This document shows positions 47,385-55,591 of a DNA stretch of 64,000 nt, piece by piece. The notes under the pieces are model-generated. The model saw only the letters and a program-made list of their open reading frames with translations. It did no database searches and had not been told where the DNA came from. The first letter of the stretch is position 1; each line of letters begins with the position of its first letter. Origin of the DNA: Nocardia pseudovaccinii NBRC 100343 (GTDB lineage Bacteria > Actinomycetota > Actinomycetes > Mycobacteriales > Mycobacteriaceae); contig NZ_BDBY01000009.1 in NCBI RefSeq assembly GCF_001613225.1, forward strand, positions 19,134 through 83,133. The letters run 5' to 3'. The position numbers and the translations under genes were made by a program.

Positions 47385-49253
47385 TTACGCGCGCGTGGTA
47401 CCCCGGCCCGCCCTGGGCAGATCGAGATCCAGCGGAATGCGCCCGACGGCCAGATGCGCCTCGACCTCATCGGCGGGCATCGGCCGCGCGATCAGAAATC
47501 CTTGCGCCCGATAGCAACCCAGCCCGACCAGAGTCCGCGCGGCCACCGGCGTCTCGACGCCTTCCCCGACGACACCGAGCCCGAACGACCCAGCCAACCC
47601 GATAATGGATTTCACGATCGCCAGATCGTCGGTGCTCGCGCCGAGGCGCTGCACGAAGCCACGGTCGATCTTCACCGCGTCGACCGGAAGCGCCTTCAGA
47701 TGCGACAGCGAGCTGTATCCGGTGCCGAAATCATCGATGGCGATCTGCACGCCCATTCGCTTGAGTCCGCGCAGCGTGACCTGGGTGCGCGCCAGATCCT
47801 GCACGACCACATGTTCGGTGATCTCCAGGCAGACCGAACTGCCATCGATCCCGAACAGCCGCAGCATGTCCTCGATTCGCTCCACGAAATCCAGGCTGAC
47901 CAGCTGAACCGGCGAAACATTGATCCGCATCACCACATTCGCCGCCAACCCCCGCCTGCGCCATTCGGCGAATTGCGCACAGGCCGAACGGATCACCCAG
48001 CGCCCCAGTTCACCCGCGAGGTTGGTGGCCTCGGCAACAGTGACGAACGCACCGGGCGGCAGCAAGCCCCTGGTCGGATGCAACCAGCGCACCAGCGCCT
48101 CGAGCGCAACCACCCGGCCGGTGCGCAGATCGACCTCGGGCTGATAGTGCAGCAGCAGCGAGCCGTCCGAGACCGCACCACGCAGATTCAACTCCACATC
48201 GTCTTGCAGTTCGAACTGCGCGCGCATGGCGTCGGTGAAGACCGCGACACCGTTGCCGCCGCCCGATTTCGCCGACAGCAGCGCGTGGTCGGCCCGGCGC
48301 AGCACATCCGCGACCGTGGTCTCCCCCGGAATACCCACCGCGACACCGACGCTGGCGCCGCGGCTGACCGATTCCCCGCCGACGGTCACCCGCCGTCCGA
48401 TGAGCTGCTGAATCCGCGTCGCCTCCAATTCGGCCGCCACCGCATCCATCGGCTTGGCCGGTACGATGACGAATTCGTCGCCACCGAGTCGGGCGATCAT
48501 GTCATTGGGATCGAGATTCTCCCGCAGTCGCGAGGAGAGCGTGCGAATGAAGTTGTCCCCCGCGGTATGTCCGAGAAAATCGTTGAGCGCTTTGAGCCGG
48601 TCGAGATCGAGGAAGAAGGCGGCCACCGGGCCGGGGCTGCCCTGTCTGAGCCGCTCCTCCATATGCTCGAGCAGCGCCCGCCGGTTCGCCAACCCGGTCA
48701 GATCGTCGTGCAGGGCGATATATCGCAATCGTTCCTCGGCCACCACGCGCGCCTGCAACTGGGCGAAGAGTGCGGCGATCGCCTTGAGCACGTTCAGTTC
48801 CCGGGTGCTCCAGTCACGATCGCCCTGCTTGATGAATCCCAGCACGCCGGTCGACTCGCCGCGCGACAACAGCGGCACCGCGGCCATCGCGACCTGCGGA
48901 ATACCCGACGAACGCCGGATCGTCTCCTGATAATCGGCGGATTGCTGGGACGGCCGCACAATGATCGGCTCGGTGGCGTGTTCCAATTCCCGGAATACCG
49001 AGTCGGCGTGCTCGAAATGCACGATCTTCAGCGGGTCCGGATCCGGTATGTCACCACGGTGCGGCCACTCCGCGATGAGCACGGTCGCCCGCTGCTCTCT
49101 ATCGGTATGGCGTAGGTAGCTGAAGTCGACATCGAAATGCTCGACCAGCCTGGCCAGCACGCGCTCACTCGCCGCCACCATCGTTGTGGCGTCGACGCCC
49201 ATCAACTCGGAGGCGACCTGGGTCACCAATGAGTCGAGCGTTCGCCGAGGCAC
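47385..49253 (-). CDS. GAF-GGDEF-EAL cyclic-di-GMP enzyme
   Basis: A 622-residue soluble protein that may both make and degrade c-di-GMP, close to Rv1354c in length and architecture. It has a GAF-like sensor at about 1-165, a GGDEF domain (RLGGDEF at 255-261) and an EAL domain (EALVRW at 385-390, IDDFGTGYSS, VKIDRGF, GEGVET). Both sets of active-site motifs look intact. The inhibitory RxxD site before GGDEF is replaced by DPND. The GTG at 49253 follows ggagataggg-like sequence. It lies 16 bp after the moeY-type gene and so is the third gene of the cassette. Confidence 0.94.
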   Translation of the reverse strand: MPRRTLDSLVTQVASELMGVDATTMVAASERVLARLVEHFDVDFSYLRHTDREQRATVLIAEWPHRGDIPDPDPLKIVHFEHADSVFRELEHATEPIIVRPSQQSADYQETIRRSSGIPQVAMAAVPLLSRGESTGVLGFIKQGDRDWSTRELNVLKAIAALFAQLQARVVAEERLRYIALHDDLTGLANRRALLEHMEERLRQGSPGPVAAFFLDLDRLKALNDFLGHTAGDNFIRTLSSRLRENLDPNDMIARLGGDEFVIVPAKPMDAVAAELEATRIQQLIGRRVTVGGESVSRGASVGVAVGIPGETTVADVLRRADHALLSAKSGGGNGVAVFTDAMRAQFELQDDVELNLRGAVSDGSLLLHYQPEVDLRTGRVVALEALVRWLHPTRGLLPPGAFVTVAEATNLAGELGRWVIRSACAQFAEWRRRGLAANVVMRINVSPVQLVSLDFVERIEDMLRLFGIDGSSVCLEITEHVVVQDLARTQVTLRGLKRMGVQIAIDDFGTGYSSLSHLKALPVDAVKIDRGFVQRLGASTDDLAIVKSIIGLAGSFGLGVVGEGVETPVAARTLVGLGCYRAQGFLIARPMPADEVEAHLAVGRIPLDLDLPRAGRGTTRA

Positions 49254-49269
49254 CCTATCTCCGATCGCG

Positions 49270-51417
49270 CTAGCTGCGGTTGCCCGCGCCCGGCACTGGA
49301 AGCCGCCTGCTGCGGACCGTGGCTGCTGCCGCATAGCTCAGGCGAAGCACCAATGCCATGATCTCATGCCCAGGCACTCCCAGCAGGTCCAGGAAACGGC
49401 CCTGAAGTGTCGTAAGTGTATCCGCGAAATCCGGTGAAATCCCTTTCAGCTCGTCGGGGTGCCGCGCATAAAGGAACAGGGGCGAGACCGGTTGCACCGC
49501 AAGACCGAGCCGTTGCGCCGCGATCCAGACCCGCTGCACGGCCGCGCCGCCGCGCGCGTAGTCGGCAAGTGATATCGACTCTGCTCCGGATCGACGCGGA
49601 AAAGTTATCGCGACCAGCGCCGAACTCGACAGCACGCGATCGCGGCTGTACTCGCCGAGCGCGGTCCCGCCGGACCATTCGCGCAGCCGATCCATGACAT
49701 CCGAGCGCTCCCCGATCCGGATTTTGGCCTGCTCGTCGGCGGCCAATTCCATACTCCGGATATCGATCCCGGTGCGCGGATCCTCGCCGGGCCAGCGCAG
49801 TTCGCCGAACATCTCCTGATGCAGGCGCGGGGTCAGATAGCGAATGCGATCGGATTCTCCGAGCAGCGCGGCCGCGGCGGCGAGCTCATCGGGTGCGGTG
49901 ATGGCATGGAGCGCCGCATCGGTGGCGGCCGCGTCCAGGGCAGGCAGGACATGATCGGCCAGCGGCGCGCCCGCGCCGAGGTGTCGGTTCGTCTCCCTGG
50001 TCAGCGTGGCCGGATAGTCCGCGGCCAGTGCGGAATCGGTGCCGTTGCCGAGATGTAGCACCGCGGCAAATGGGGTGGAGTTGTTCTCGATGAACTCGTG
50101 CGCGCCGAGTATGCCGTGCGCGGCGGCCGCGGCGCGGGCGTTGTAGAGCGCCGCGCCGATCGATACCGCGCTGGCGCGATACCCGATATCCATTGCGGAC
50201 GAGCGGGTTCGGACGAGATCGATGCGTAGCTCGTCGCCATCGACGCGCAGGTTCCACGGTTGGGTATTGCCGCCCGACGGCGCCCGCTGCGCGGATTCGA
50301 GGACCTTCTCGACGGCGGACCCGACCGGATTTGGTACACCGCCGTCGGGCACCGGAAATTCGTCGGACACCTTCTCGCACACCGGCTCCGGTTCGGCCAG
50401 CTCGTCGAGACCACGCTCCAGATCGAACCGGGTCCGGCCCGAGGACAGCTTCTGCCCGAGCCCGACCCGGCGCACCGCCGCCGCCACGATGGCCGCGCCC
50501 AGCTGTACGTCACCGCCGAGTTGCGGCCAGGTCGTCACGGTTTCGTCGATCTCGACCAGACTCGCGGCCATCCGCGCGGATAGCTCCTTCGGGTCGAGAA
50601 TCCGCATGACATGCGGCGCCTTGTCTTTGGTGGACAACCCGCGCAGATCCGCCCCGACGGTCGCGCCGAGCAGACCGTGGAACGTCGGACGGCCGGGTTC
50701 CAGGTCATAGCGCTCGACATCGAGCAGGCCGCGATCGCTGGTATCCATCAACAGCGGAAGGCGGTGTCGGCGTGCGCCTTCCCGGACGGCGAATTTGATA
50801 TCGAGCGAATCGCATTCCTCGACGACCAGCGACAACCCGTGCAGGAATGCGTCGACGGTGTGCTCGTCCACGCCCGCGGTGGCGACCTCGACCGGCAGAT
50901 ACGGATCGAGTTCGGCGATCCGGCGCGCGGTCACGATGGATTTGTTCACACCGATATCGAAGATCCCACCGGGCACCCGATTCAGATTCGACAACTCGAT
51001 GTCGTCGAAATCGGCCAGGCGCAGTAGGCCACAGGTGCCTTCCAGTGCCAATGTGTAAGCGACCGCGTGCCCGACGCTCTGTCCGACCACCCCGATCGCG
51101 AGACCGGCGCAACGTTCCTGTTCGGCGCGGGTGAGCTTGTTCTGGTTGCGGTCCAAGCGAATTGCCCGAAATGTCTTTTCACCGGGCAATCCGACGAGCG
51201 TGCGCCGCCACGGGTAATAGACCCATCGGTCCGTTTCCGGCCCGCCGAGATCCGCAGGCGGCCGACGCACCTTGGCGAGTTCGGCGCGCAGCACATCACG
51301 CAGATCGAGAATGCGCACCTGCGGCGATTTCCGTAATTGCACGAGGATCCGTGCGTCATCTGTGGCATTTTCATCGAGAATCAGCGGGCGGTGGTCCGCG
51401 GTGAGCTCACCGTTCAT
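49270..51417 (-). CDS. moeY: MoeY-type fusion: ThiF/E1-like domain plus nitroreductase
   Basis: A 715-residue fusion, the length of Rv1355c (MoeY). An E1-like adenylation domain lies at about 107-330 with GVVGQSVGHAVA (nucleotide loop), LADFDDIELSNLNR and VVEECDSLDIKFAVRE. A nitroreductase-like flavin domain lies at about 366-700 with ESAQRAPSGGNTQPWNLRV, RYLTPRLHQEMFGELRW and RLGLAVQPVSPLFLY. No CxxC zinc motif or catalytic cysteine is evident in the E1 part, unlike MoeB, so a role in molybdopterin synthesis is doubtful. Adenylating and reducing an unknown peptide or small molecule is an inference. The start overlaps the upstream gene by ATGA. Confidence 0.9.
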   Translation of the reverse strand: MNGELTADHRPLILDENATDDARILVQLRKSPQVRILDLRDVLRAELAKVRRPPADLGGPETDRWVYYPWRRTLVGLPGEKTFRAIRLDRNQNKLTRAEQERCAGLAIGVVGQSVGHAVAYTLALEGTCGLLRLADFDDIELSNLNRVPGGIFDIGVNKSIVTARRIAELDPYLPVEVATAGVDEHTVDAFLHGLSLVVEECDSLDIKFAVREGARRHRLPLLMDTSDRGLLDVERYDLEPGRPTFHGLLGATVGADLRGLSTKDKAPHVMRILDPKELSARMAASLVEIDETVTTWPQLGGDVQLGAAIVAAAVRRVGLGQKLSSGRTRFDLERGLDELAEPEPVCEKVSDEFPVPDGGVPNPVGSAVEKVLESAQRAPSGGNTQPWNLRVDGDELRIDLVRTRSSAMDIGYRASAVSIGAALYNARAAAAAHGILGAHEFIENNSTPFAAVLHLGNGTDSALAADYPATLTRETNRHLGAGAPLADHVLPALDAAATDAALHAITAPDELAAAAALLGESDRIRYLTPRLHQEMFGELRWPGEDPRTGIDIRSMELAADEQAKIRIGERSDVMDRLREWSGGTALGEYSRDRVLSSSALVAITFPRRSGAESISLADYARGGAAVQRVWIAAQRLGLAVQPVSPLFLYARHPDELKGISPDFADTLTTLQGRFLDLLGVPGHEIMALVLRLSYAAAATVRSRRLPVPGAGNRS

Positions 51418-52178
51418 GCCTGCGCCAATCCTCCGATCCCTGATCCACCCGAGGGCGCTCGACCATGTGGCGACAGCCAGGCATCGAGTGCCGCATGCTC
51501 CAGCGCGGTCAACGAACTCTGCAATTTGGTGGCTAATGACCGATATGTCCGGGCATCCCACCACATCGGAATGGTCCGATAGCGGTCGTCAGGATAAGGC
51601 ACCGCCGGTATCCGATCGGCGACATACCCACCACTCGTGCGGTACAGACCGACATTTCGCGTGGCAGTCGTGACGAACCCGAACCTGGCATCGAGCAGCC
51701 GGGCGGCGTGCACGACACAGCGGGAGACCGCCGCGGCGAGCGCGGCCCGATGCTCAGCTGTGCGGGAAACCCAGACGGCCTTCACCTCGACCACACCCTC
51801 TGGTATCCGATCGGCAACCATGGCGCGCAATTCGGCGGCGCCGGGTCGACCGGCCCAAGCGCGCAGTGCGTGCACTTCGTCGGCCGCACCGCAGGACCCC
51901 TGCGCCCGCAACCCCGCGACGACCGCGCCGGACGGATCGACAGCGGCGAAGAACAACGACGTCGAACGGCCGTCGACAACGCTGTCGTATTCCAAAGCGT
52001 GATCAACACCGTAATGCCGGTAAACCTGCAGCGCACCGCGCAGATAACGGCGCCACAGATCGGGATGAGCCTGCGGAGTGGCGACATGAAAGACATATCC
52101 GGAATGCATGTCGCGAAACCGCAACACCTCGGCATCGCGCGTGCCCCCCGGGCCGACTGCGATTGTTTCGACAGTCAT
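51414..52178 (-). CDS. GNAT-like acyltransferase-fold protein, first gene of the MoeY cassette
   Basis: A 254-residue protein with a predicted acyltransferase-like fold: LRFRDMHSGYVFHVATPQAHPDLWRRYLRGALQVYRHYGVDHAL, then SLFFAAVDPSGAVVAGLRAQG (a strand pair typical of GNAT or autoinducer-synthase-like folds), VEVKAVWVSRTAEHRAALAAAVSRC and GFVTTATRNVGLYRTSGGYVADR. It may correspond to the hypothetical gene next to Rv1355c. No catalytic residue can be assigned. The ATG at 52178 begins the conserved part. Its stop overlaps the moeY-type start (ATGA). Confidence 0.75.
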   Translation of the reverse strand: MTVETIAVGPGGTRDAEVLRFRDMHSGYVFHVATPQAHPDLWRRYLRGALQVYRHYGVDHALEYDSVVDGRSTSLFFAAVDPSGAVVAGLRAQGSCGAADEVHALRAWAGRPGAAELRAMVADRIPEGVVEVKAVWVSRTAEHRAALAAAVSRCVVHAARLLDARFGFVTTATRNVGLYRTSGGYVADRIPAVPYPDDRYRTIPMWWDARTYRSLATKLQSSLTALEHAALDAWLSPHGRAPSGGSGIGGLAQA

Positions 52179-52300
52179 GGTGTTCCTACTCCGTTTGCTA
52201 CCGCACATCTGCACGGTCATCGAGCCGGCCTGACCGACTCGCCAGACGACTCGCCGATCGGTTGAGTTTGCCTAGGGCAGTATCCGTCATACGACAAGAA

Positions 52301-52320
52301 TTGACCAGATATCTGGTTAA
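52301..52320. promoter_or_regulatory. 20-bp palindrome upstream of the MoeY cassette
   Basis: TTGACCAGATATCTGGTTAA has a perfect 14-bp core (ACCAGATATCTGGT) and extends to 20 bp with one mismatched pair. It lies about 123-142 bp upstream of the GNAT-like gene. It looks like an operator. The regulator is unknown. Confidence 0.6.
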
Positions 52321-52335
52321 TCTTCCGAAAACTGA

Positions 52336-52368
52336 TGGTCTGCCCCGAAATTACCGCAGGTCAGACCA
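52336..52368 (-). terminator. Terminator of the GyrI-like pair
   Basis: On the minus strand tggtctg pairs with cagacca (7 bp, 19-nt loop), and the hairpin is followed after three bases by tttt. It lies 67 bp after the stop at 52435, so it should end the GyrI-like transcript before the MoeY cassette. Confidence 0.55.
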
Positions 52369-52434
52369 CTCGAACATGCCATCGAATAGATCGTGGAGAC
52401 CAGTCGGTACTGACGCAGCTAATGTACAGCAATC

Positions 52435-52869
52435 TCAAACCAGGATGGAGATGAACAGTTCGACCGACTCCGGCCCGCGCCAGATCTCGATTTCCTCGCG
52501 GTACGCACGGGTGATCTCGGCGGATGCCGTCGCATCGTCGACCTGGGCCCACACGTCCTCGACCGGATCGTGGTAATCCCCGTTCGGCTCGAACCGAGCG
52601 TAGACACCCTTGGGCACCTTGACGAGTACGTCACCGACCGGAACCGCACTCGGATCGGAGTACTCGAAACACACGACGGCGTTGTAGTTTCCGGCCGGAT
52701 CCGGCACATACACCGTGTACATCGGCTGGTCGTCGCCCGCGCGGTCACGCAGCCGATCCTTCAGGAATTCGATCAGGTCGCTATTGCTGACCTTGAAGCT
52801 CGGACGTACCCGCGGCACCACCAGACCGCCGTAGATGGCCTCGCGGCGCACCACGATCGCGTATGTCAT
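52435..52869 (-). CDS. GyrI-like (effector-binding fold) protein, second of tandem pair
   Basis: A 144-residue stand-alone effector-binding domain of the GyrI/AraC-E-bind fold, without a DNA-binding domain. It starts MTYAIVVRREAIYGGLVVPRV and has PKGVYARFEPNGDYHDPVEDVWAQVDDATASAEITRAYREEIEIW, closely paralleling the protein encoded just upstream (RGTYARFSSVGNFPQVMTDLWTQI). Such domains bind or hydrolyse hydrophobic small molecules or bind gyrase. No active-site residue can be assigned. The ATG overlaps the preceding stop (ATGA). Confidence 0.85.
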   Translation of the reverse strand: MTYAIVVRREAIYGGLVVPRVRPSFKVSNSDLIEFLKDRLRDRAGDDQPMYTVYVPDPAGNYNAVVCFEYSDPSAVPVGDVLVKVPKGVYARFEPNGDYHDPVEDVWAQVDDATASAEITRAYREEIEIWRGPESVELFISILV

Positions 52870-53309
52870 CGCGCCTCGACCGCCAGGTAGAGATCGATCT
52901 TGTAGGCGTGCGGATAACACTCGAAATCGCCGGTGTAGGTGCGTTTTATCTGGTTGTGTTCCTCGGCATAGGCGATCTGCGTCCACAGGTCCGTCATCAC
53001 CTGCGGAAAGTTACCGACCGAGGAGAACCTGGCATAGGTGCCGCGCGGCAGCCGCGCCACCAGGTGGCCGCGGGTGACCTCGCCGAAGGATGCGCACTCA
53101 TAGCCGACGATCTGGGTGTTGTAGGTGCCGAGTTCACCGGAGTAGTCGGTGTAGGCGCTGGCCAGTTGGCCGCCGAGCTCCTGATGCAGCACCGCCGCCC
53201 ACGCGGCCTCGAGGTCGTGGTCCCGCAGTTCCCCGAGCGCACGTTTCGGGCTGCGCACCGGGAGCCCGGCAACCCACGTTTCGTCTCGCTCGACGATTTC
53301 AAACTGCAT
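52866..53309 (-). CDS. GyrI-like (effector-binding fold) protein, first of tandem pair
   Basis: A 147-residue GyrI-like domain: MQFEIVERDETWVAGLPVRSPKRALGELRDHDLEAAWAAVLHQ, then YNTQIVGYECASFGEVTRGHLVARLPRGTYARFSSVGNFPQVMTDLWTQIAYAEE and ECYPHAYKIDLYLAVE. It belongs to the AraC-effector-binding superfamily and is a paralogue of the next gene, overlapping it by 4 bp. The ATG at 53309 lies one base after a 13-bp palindrome. The longer open frame begins with residues unlike the family. Confidence 0.87.
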   Translation of the reverse strand: MQFEIVERDETWVAGLPVRSPKRALGELRDHDLEAAWAAVLHQELGGQLASAYTDYSGELGTYNTQIVGYECASFGEVTRGHLVARLPRGTYARFSSVGNFPQVMTDLWTQIAYAEEHNQIKRTYTGDFECYPHAYKIDLYLAVEAR

Positions 53310-53310
53310 G

Positions 53311-53323
53311 GAAAGACTCTTTC
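53311..53323. promoter_or_regulatory. Palindrome abutting the start of the GyrI-like pair
   Basis: gaaagactctttc is a 13-bp palindrome (5-bp arms, 3-bp centre) ending one base before the start codon of the first GyrI-like gene. It could hide or replace the ribosome site as a small RNA hairpin, or be an operator. Confidence 0.45.
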
Positions 53324-53550
53324 GAGGTGAACCCGGGGGCGTTGCCCGCATCCGGTCGGCCAGAAAGGCCATGCTATCAACTCGACCGCGTGGTCCGGCT
53401 CACATGTCCGGGTCGTTATGCACACCTCACCGCCGCCTCGAACTGGTCGTGCGACCTGCACGCAAACCAGTGGCTATCGATGCATAGTGGACTTGATCGC
53501 TTCGTCTATCGCTGAGCGGGTGGCATCCCGACACAACGAACGGAGTTCAG

Positions 53551-54840
53551 ATGACTGCAGGCGCGATCTATGACGAATTGGACAGGCGCGCGGCACAAGT
53601 GGCCGATCAGGTCGTCCAGTGGCGGCACCATCTGCACCGGCATCCCGAGCTGTCCAACCGGGAGTCGAATACCGCCGCACTCATCGCCGATCATCTGCGC
53701 TCGCTGAATCTGGACGAGGTGCGCACCGGCATCGCCGGACACGGCATCGTCGGTGTGCTGCGCGGCGGTATGCGCGGCGACCGGACGATCGCGCTGCGCG
53801 CCGATATCGACGCGCTGCCGGTACCCGACCTGTGCGGTGTCGATTTCGCATCGAAGGTCGTGGACAACGACTATCCCGGCGGACCGTTCCCGGTCTCGCA
53901 CGCCTGCGGCCACGACTGCCACACCGCGATGCTGATGGGTGCCGCCTCGGTGCTGACCGACGTGCGCGACCGCCTGCCGGGAACGGTGCTCTTCGTCTTC
54001 CAACCCGCCGAGGAGGGGCCGCCGGTCGACGAAAAGGGCGGCGCGAAGCAGATGATCGACGAGGGCGCGCTCGACGATCCATCGCCGACCATGGCGTTCG
54101 GCTTCCATGTCACGCCATATCCCAAGGGCTACATCGGATATCGGATCGGCAATCAGTTCGGCGCCTCCTGTCTGGCGAAGATCACCATCACAGGACAGCA
54201 GGTACACGGGTCCACACCGTGGATGGGCGTGGACCCGATGCCCGCCGCGGGCGCCGTCATCACCGGCATCGGCCAGTTGTACCGGCAGGTCAGCGCATTC
54301 GATCCGTTTACCGTCAGTATCGGCCACGTGCAGGATGTGGGCCGGTTCAATATCATCGGGCAGACCGTGACGCTGTGGGGCACTGTCCGCTGCGCGGTCG
54401 AGACCGATATGGGCGATATCCAGAAGCGCCTGGACACCCTCGCCGCGCATTCGGCGCAGGCCTACAACTGTTCGGCGACAGTCGAATACCTGCAGGACGT
54501 GCCCGCCGTGCACAACACCGAGGAGTGGATCACCGCCGCGCTGCCGACATTCCAGCGCGTCGCCGGGGCCGATAAGGTCACCCCGACGATCCCGACGCTC
54601 GGCTATGACGATGTCTCCGAATTCGTCAACAAGTACGGTGGTCTCTATGTGACCCTCGGTGTGCAGGATTCGGAAATCGACCCGAAAACGGGTATGCCCG
54701 TGCCGATTCCGGGTGGCCGGGGTATGGCGATGAATCACAATCCGCACTTCTACGCCGACGACGGCCCGCTGGTGACCGGTCTGCGACTGCACGCACACGT
54801 CGCCCATGACCATCTGACCGGCTTGCTCGCGCCGAAATGA
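53551..54840 (+). CDS. M20-family amidohydrolase / peptidase
   Basis: A 429-residue metallohydrolase of the M20D (hippurate / IAA-amino acid hydrolase, AbgA-like) group. It has WRHHLHRHPELSNRE, ALRADIDALPVPD, the metal motif SHACGHDCHTAMLMG, FQPAEEGPP and the dimerisation-domain segment TGQQVHGSTPWMGVDPMPAAGAVI, with HNPHFYADD near the end. It should hydrolyse an amide of an N-acyl amino acid. The exact substrate is unknown. ATG 53551 follows ggag. A predicted uracil-DNA glycosylase gene starts 13 bp after it. Confidence 0.92.
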   Translation: MTAGAIYDELDRRAAQVADQVVQWRHHLHRHPELSNRESNTAALIADHLRSLNLDEVRTGIAGHGIVGVLRGGMRGDRTIALRADIDALPVPDLCGVDFASKVVDNDYPGGPFPVSHACGHDCHTAMLMGAASVLTDVRDRLPGTVLFVFQPAEEGPPVDEKGGAKQMIDEGALDDPSPTMAFGFHVTPYPKGYIGYRIGNQFGASCLAKITITGQQVHGSTPWMGVDPMPAAGAVITGIGQLYRQVSAFDPFTVSIGHVQDVGRFNIIGQTVTLWGTVRCAVETDMGDIQKRLDTLAAHSAQAYNCSATVEYLQDVPAVHNTEEWITAALPTFQRVAGADKVTPTIPTLGYDDVSEFVNKYGGLYVTLGVQDSEIDPKTGMPVPIPGGRGMAMNHNPHFYADDGPLVTGLRLHAHVAHDHLTGLLAPK

Positions 54841-54853
54841 CCTGCGGCACCAT

Positions 54854-55582
54854 GTGATCGTGTGCGAGACCATCGCCGAACTCGATGCCGCGGTCGCGGA
54901 CTGCTTCGCCTGCCCGCGGCTGGTCGCCTGGCGGGAACGGGCGGCCAGGGAAAAGCGTGCCGCGTACCGTGACGAAACCTATTGGGGCAGGGCGGTTCCC
55001 GGCTACGGTCCGGACGACGCCCGGCTGCTGATCGTCGGGCTCGCCCCGGCCGCCCACGGCGGCAACAGGACCGGGCGAATGTTCACCGGCGACCGCAGTG
55101 GGGACTTCCTCTACGCCGCCATGTACAACGTCGGGCTGACCAACCAACCTACCGCGGTGCACCGCGATGACGGACTGCGGCTGATCGGTGCTCGGGTCAC
55201 CGCGCCGGTGCACTGCGCGCCGCCCGACAATAAGCCGACACCGGACGAGCGGGACCGCTGCAGTCACTGGCTGAAGACCGAATTGGGCCTGCTCACACCG
55301 ACATTGCGGGCAGTGGTCGTACTCGGCGCGTTCGGCTGGCAGGCACTGCTTCCAGTACTTGCCGCCGCGGGCTGGACCGTGCCGCGTCCGCGACCCAAAT
55401 TCGGGCACGGCGCTCACGTTGTGCTGCCGCCGACCGTCGATGAACGTGCGCCGCTGCACCTGTTCGGCTGCTACCACGTCAGCCAGCAGAACACCTTCAC
55501 CGGTCGGCTCACTCCCGACATGCTCGAAACAGTGCTGGCCGCTGCGGCGACCGCCGCGGGTCTTCCCGGCCACCGGAGTTGA
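54854..55582 (+). CDS. udgB: Family 5 uracil-DNA glycosylase UdgB
   Basis: A 242-residue iron-sulfur uracil-DNA glycosylase that removes uracil and related deaminated bases. Cluster cysteines are in DCFACPRLVAW and further Cys in APVHCAPPDNKPTPDERDRCSHW. The active-site segment is LIVGLAPAAHGGNRTGRMFTGDRSGDFLYAAM, and the DNA-binding loop is GCYHVSQQNTFTGRLT. These match Rv1259-type UdgB. The start is GTG 54854, with a GTG two codons on also possible. It probably shares a message with the M20 gene. Confidence 0.94.
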   Translation: MIVCETIAELDAAVADCFACPRLVAWRERAAREKRAAYRDETYWGRAVPGYGPDDARLLIVGLAPAAHGGNRTGRMFTGDRSGDFLYAAMYNVGLTNQPTAVHRDDGLRLIGARVTAPVHCAPPDNKPTPDERDRCSHWLKTELGLLTPTLRAVVVLGAFGWQALLPVLAAAGWTVPRPRPKFGHGAHVVLPPTVDERAPLHLFGCYHVSQQNTFTGRLTPDMLETVLAAAATAAGLPGHRS

Positions 55583-55591
55583 GCGGAAGAC

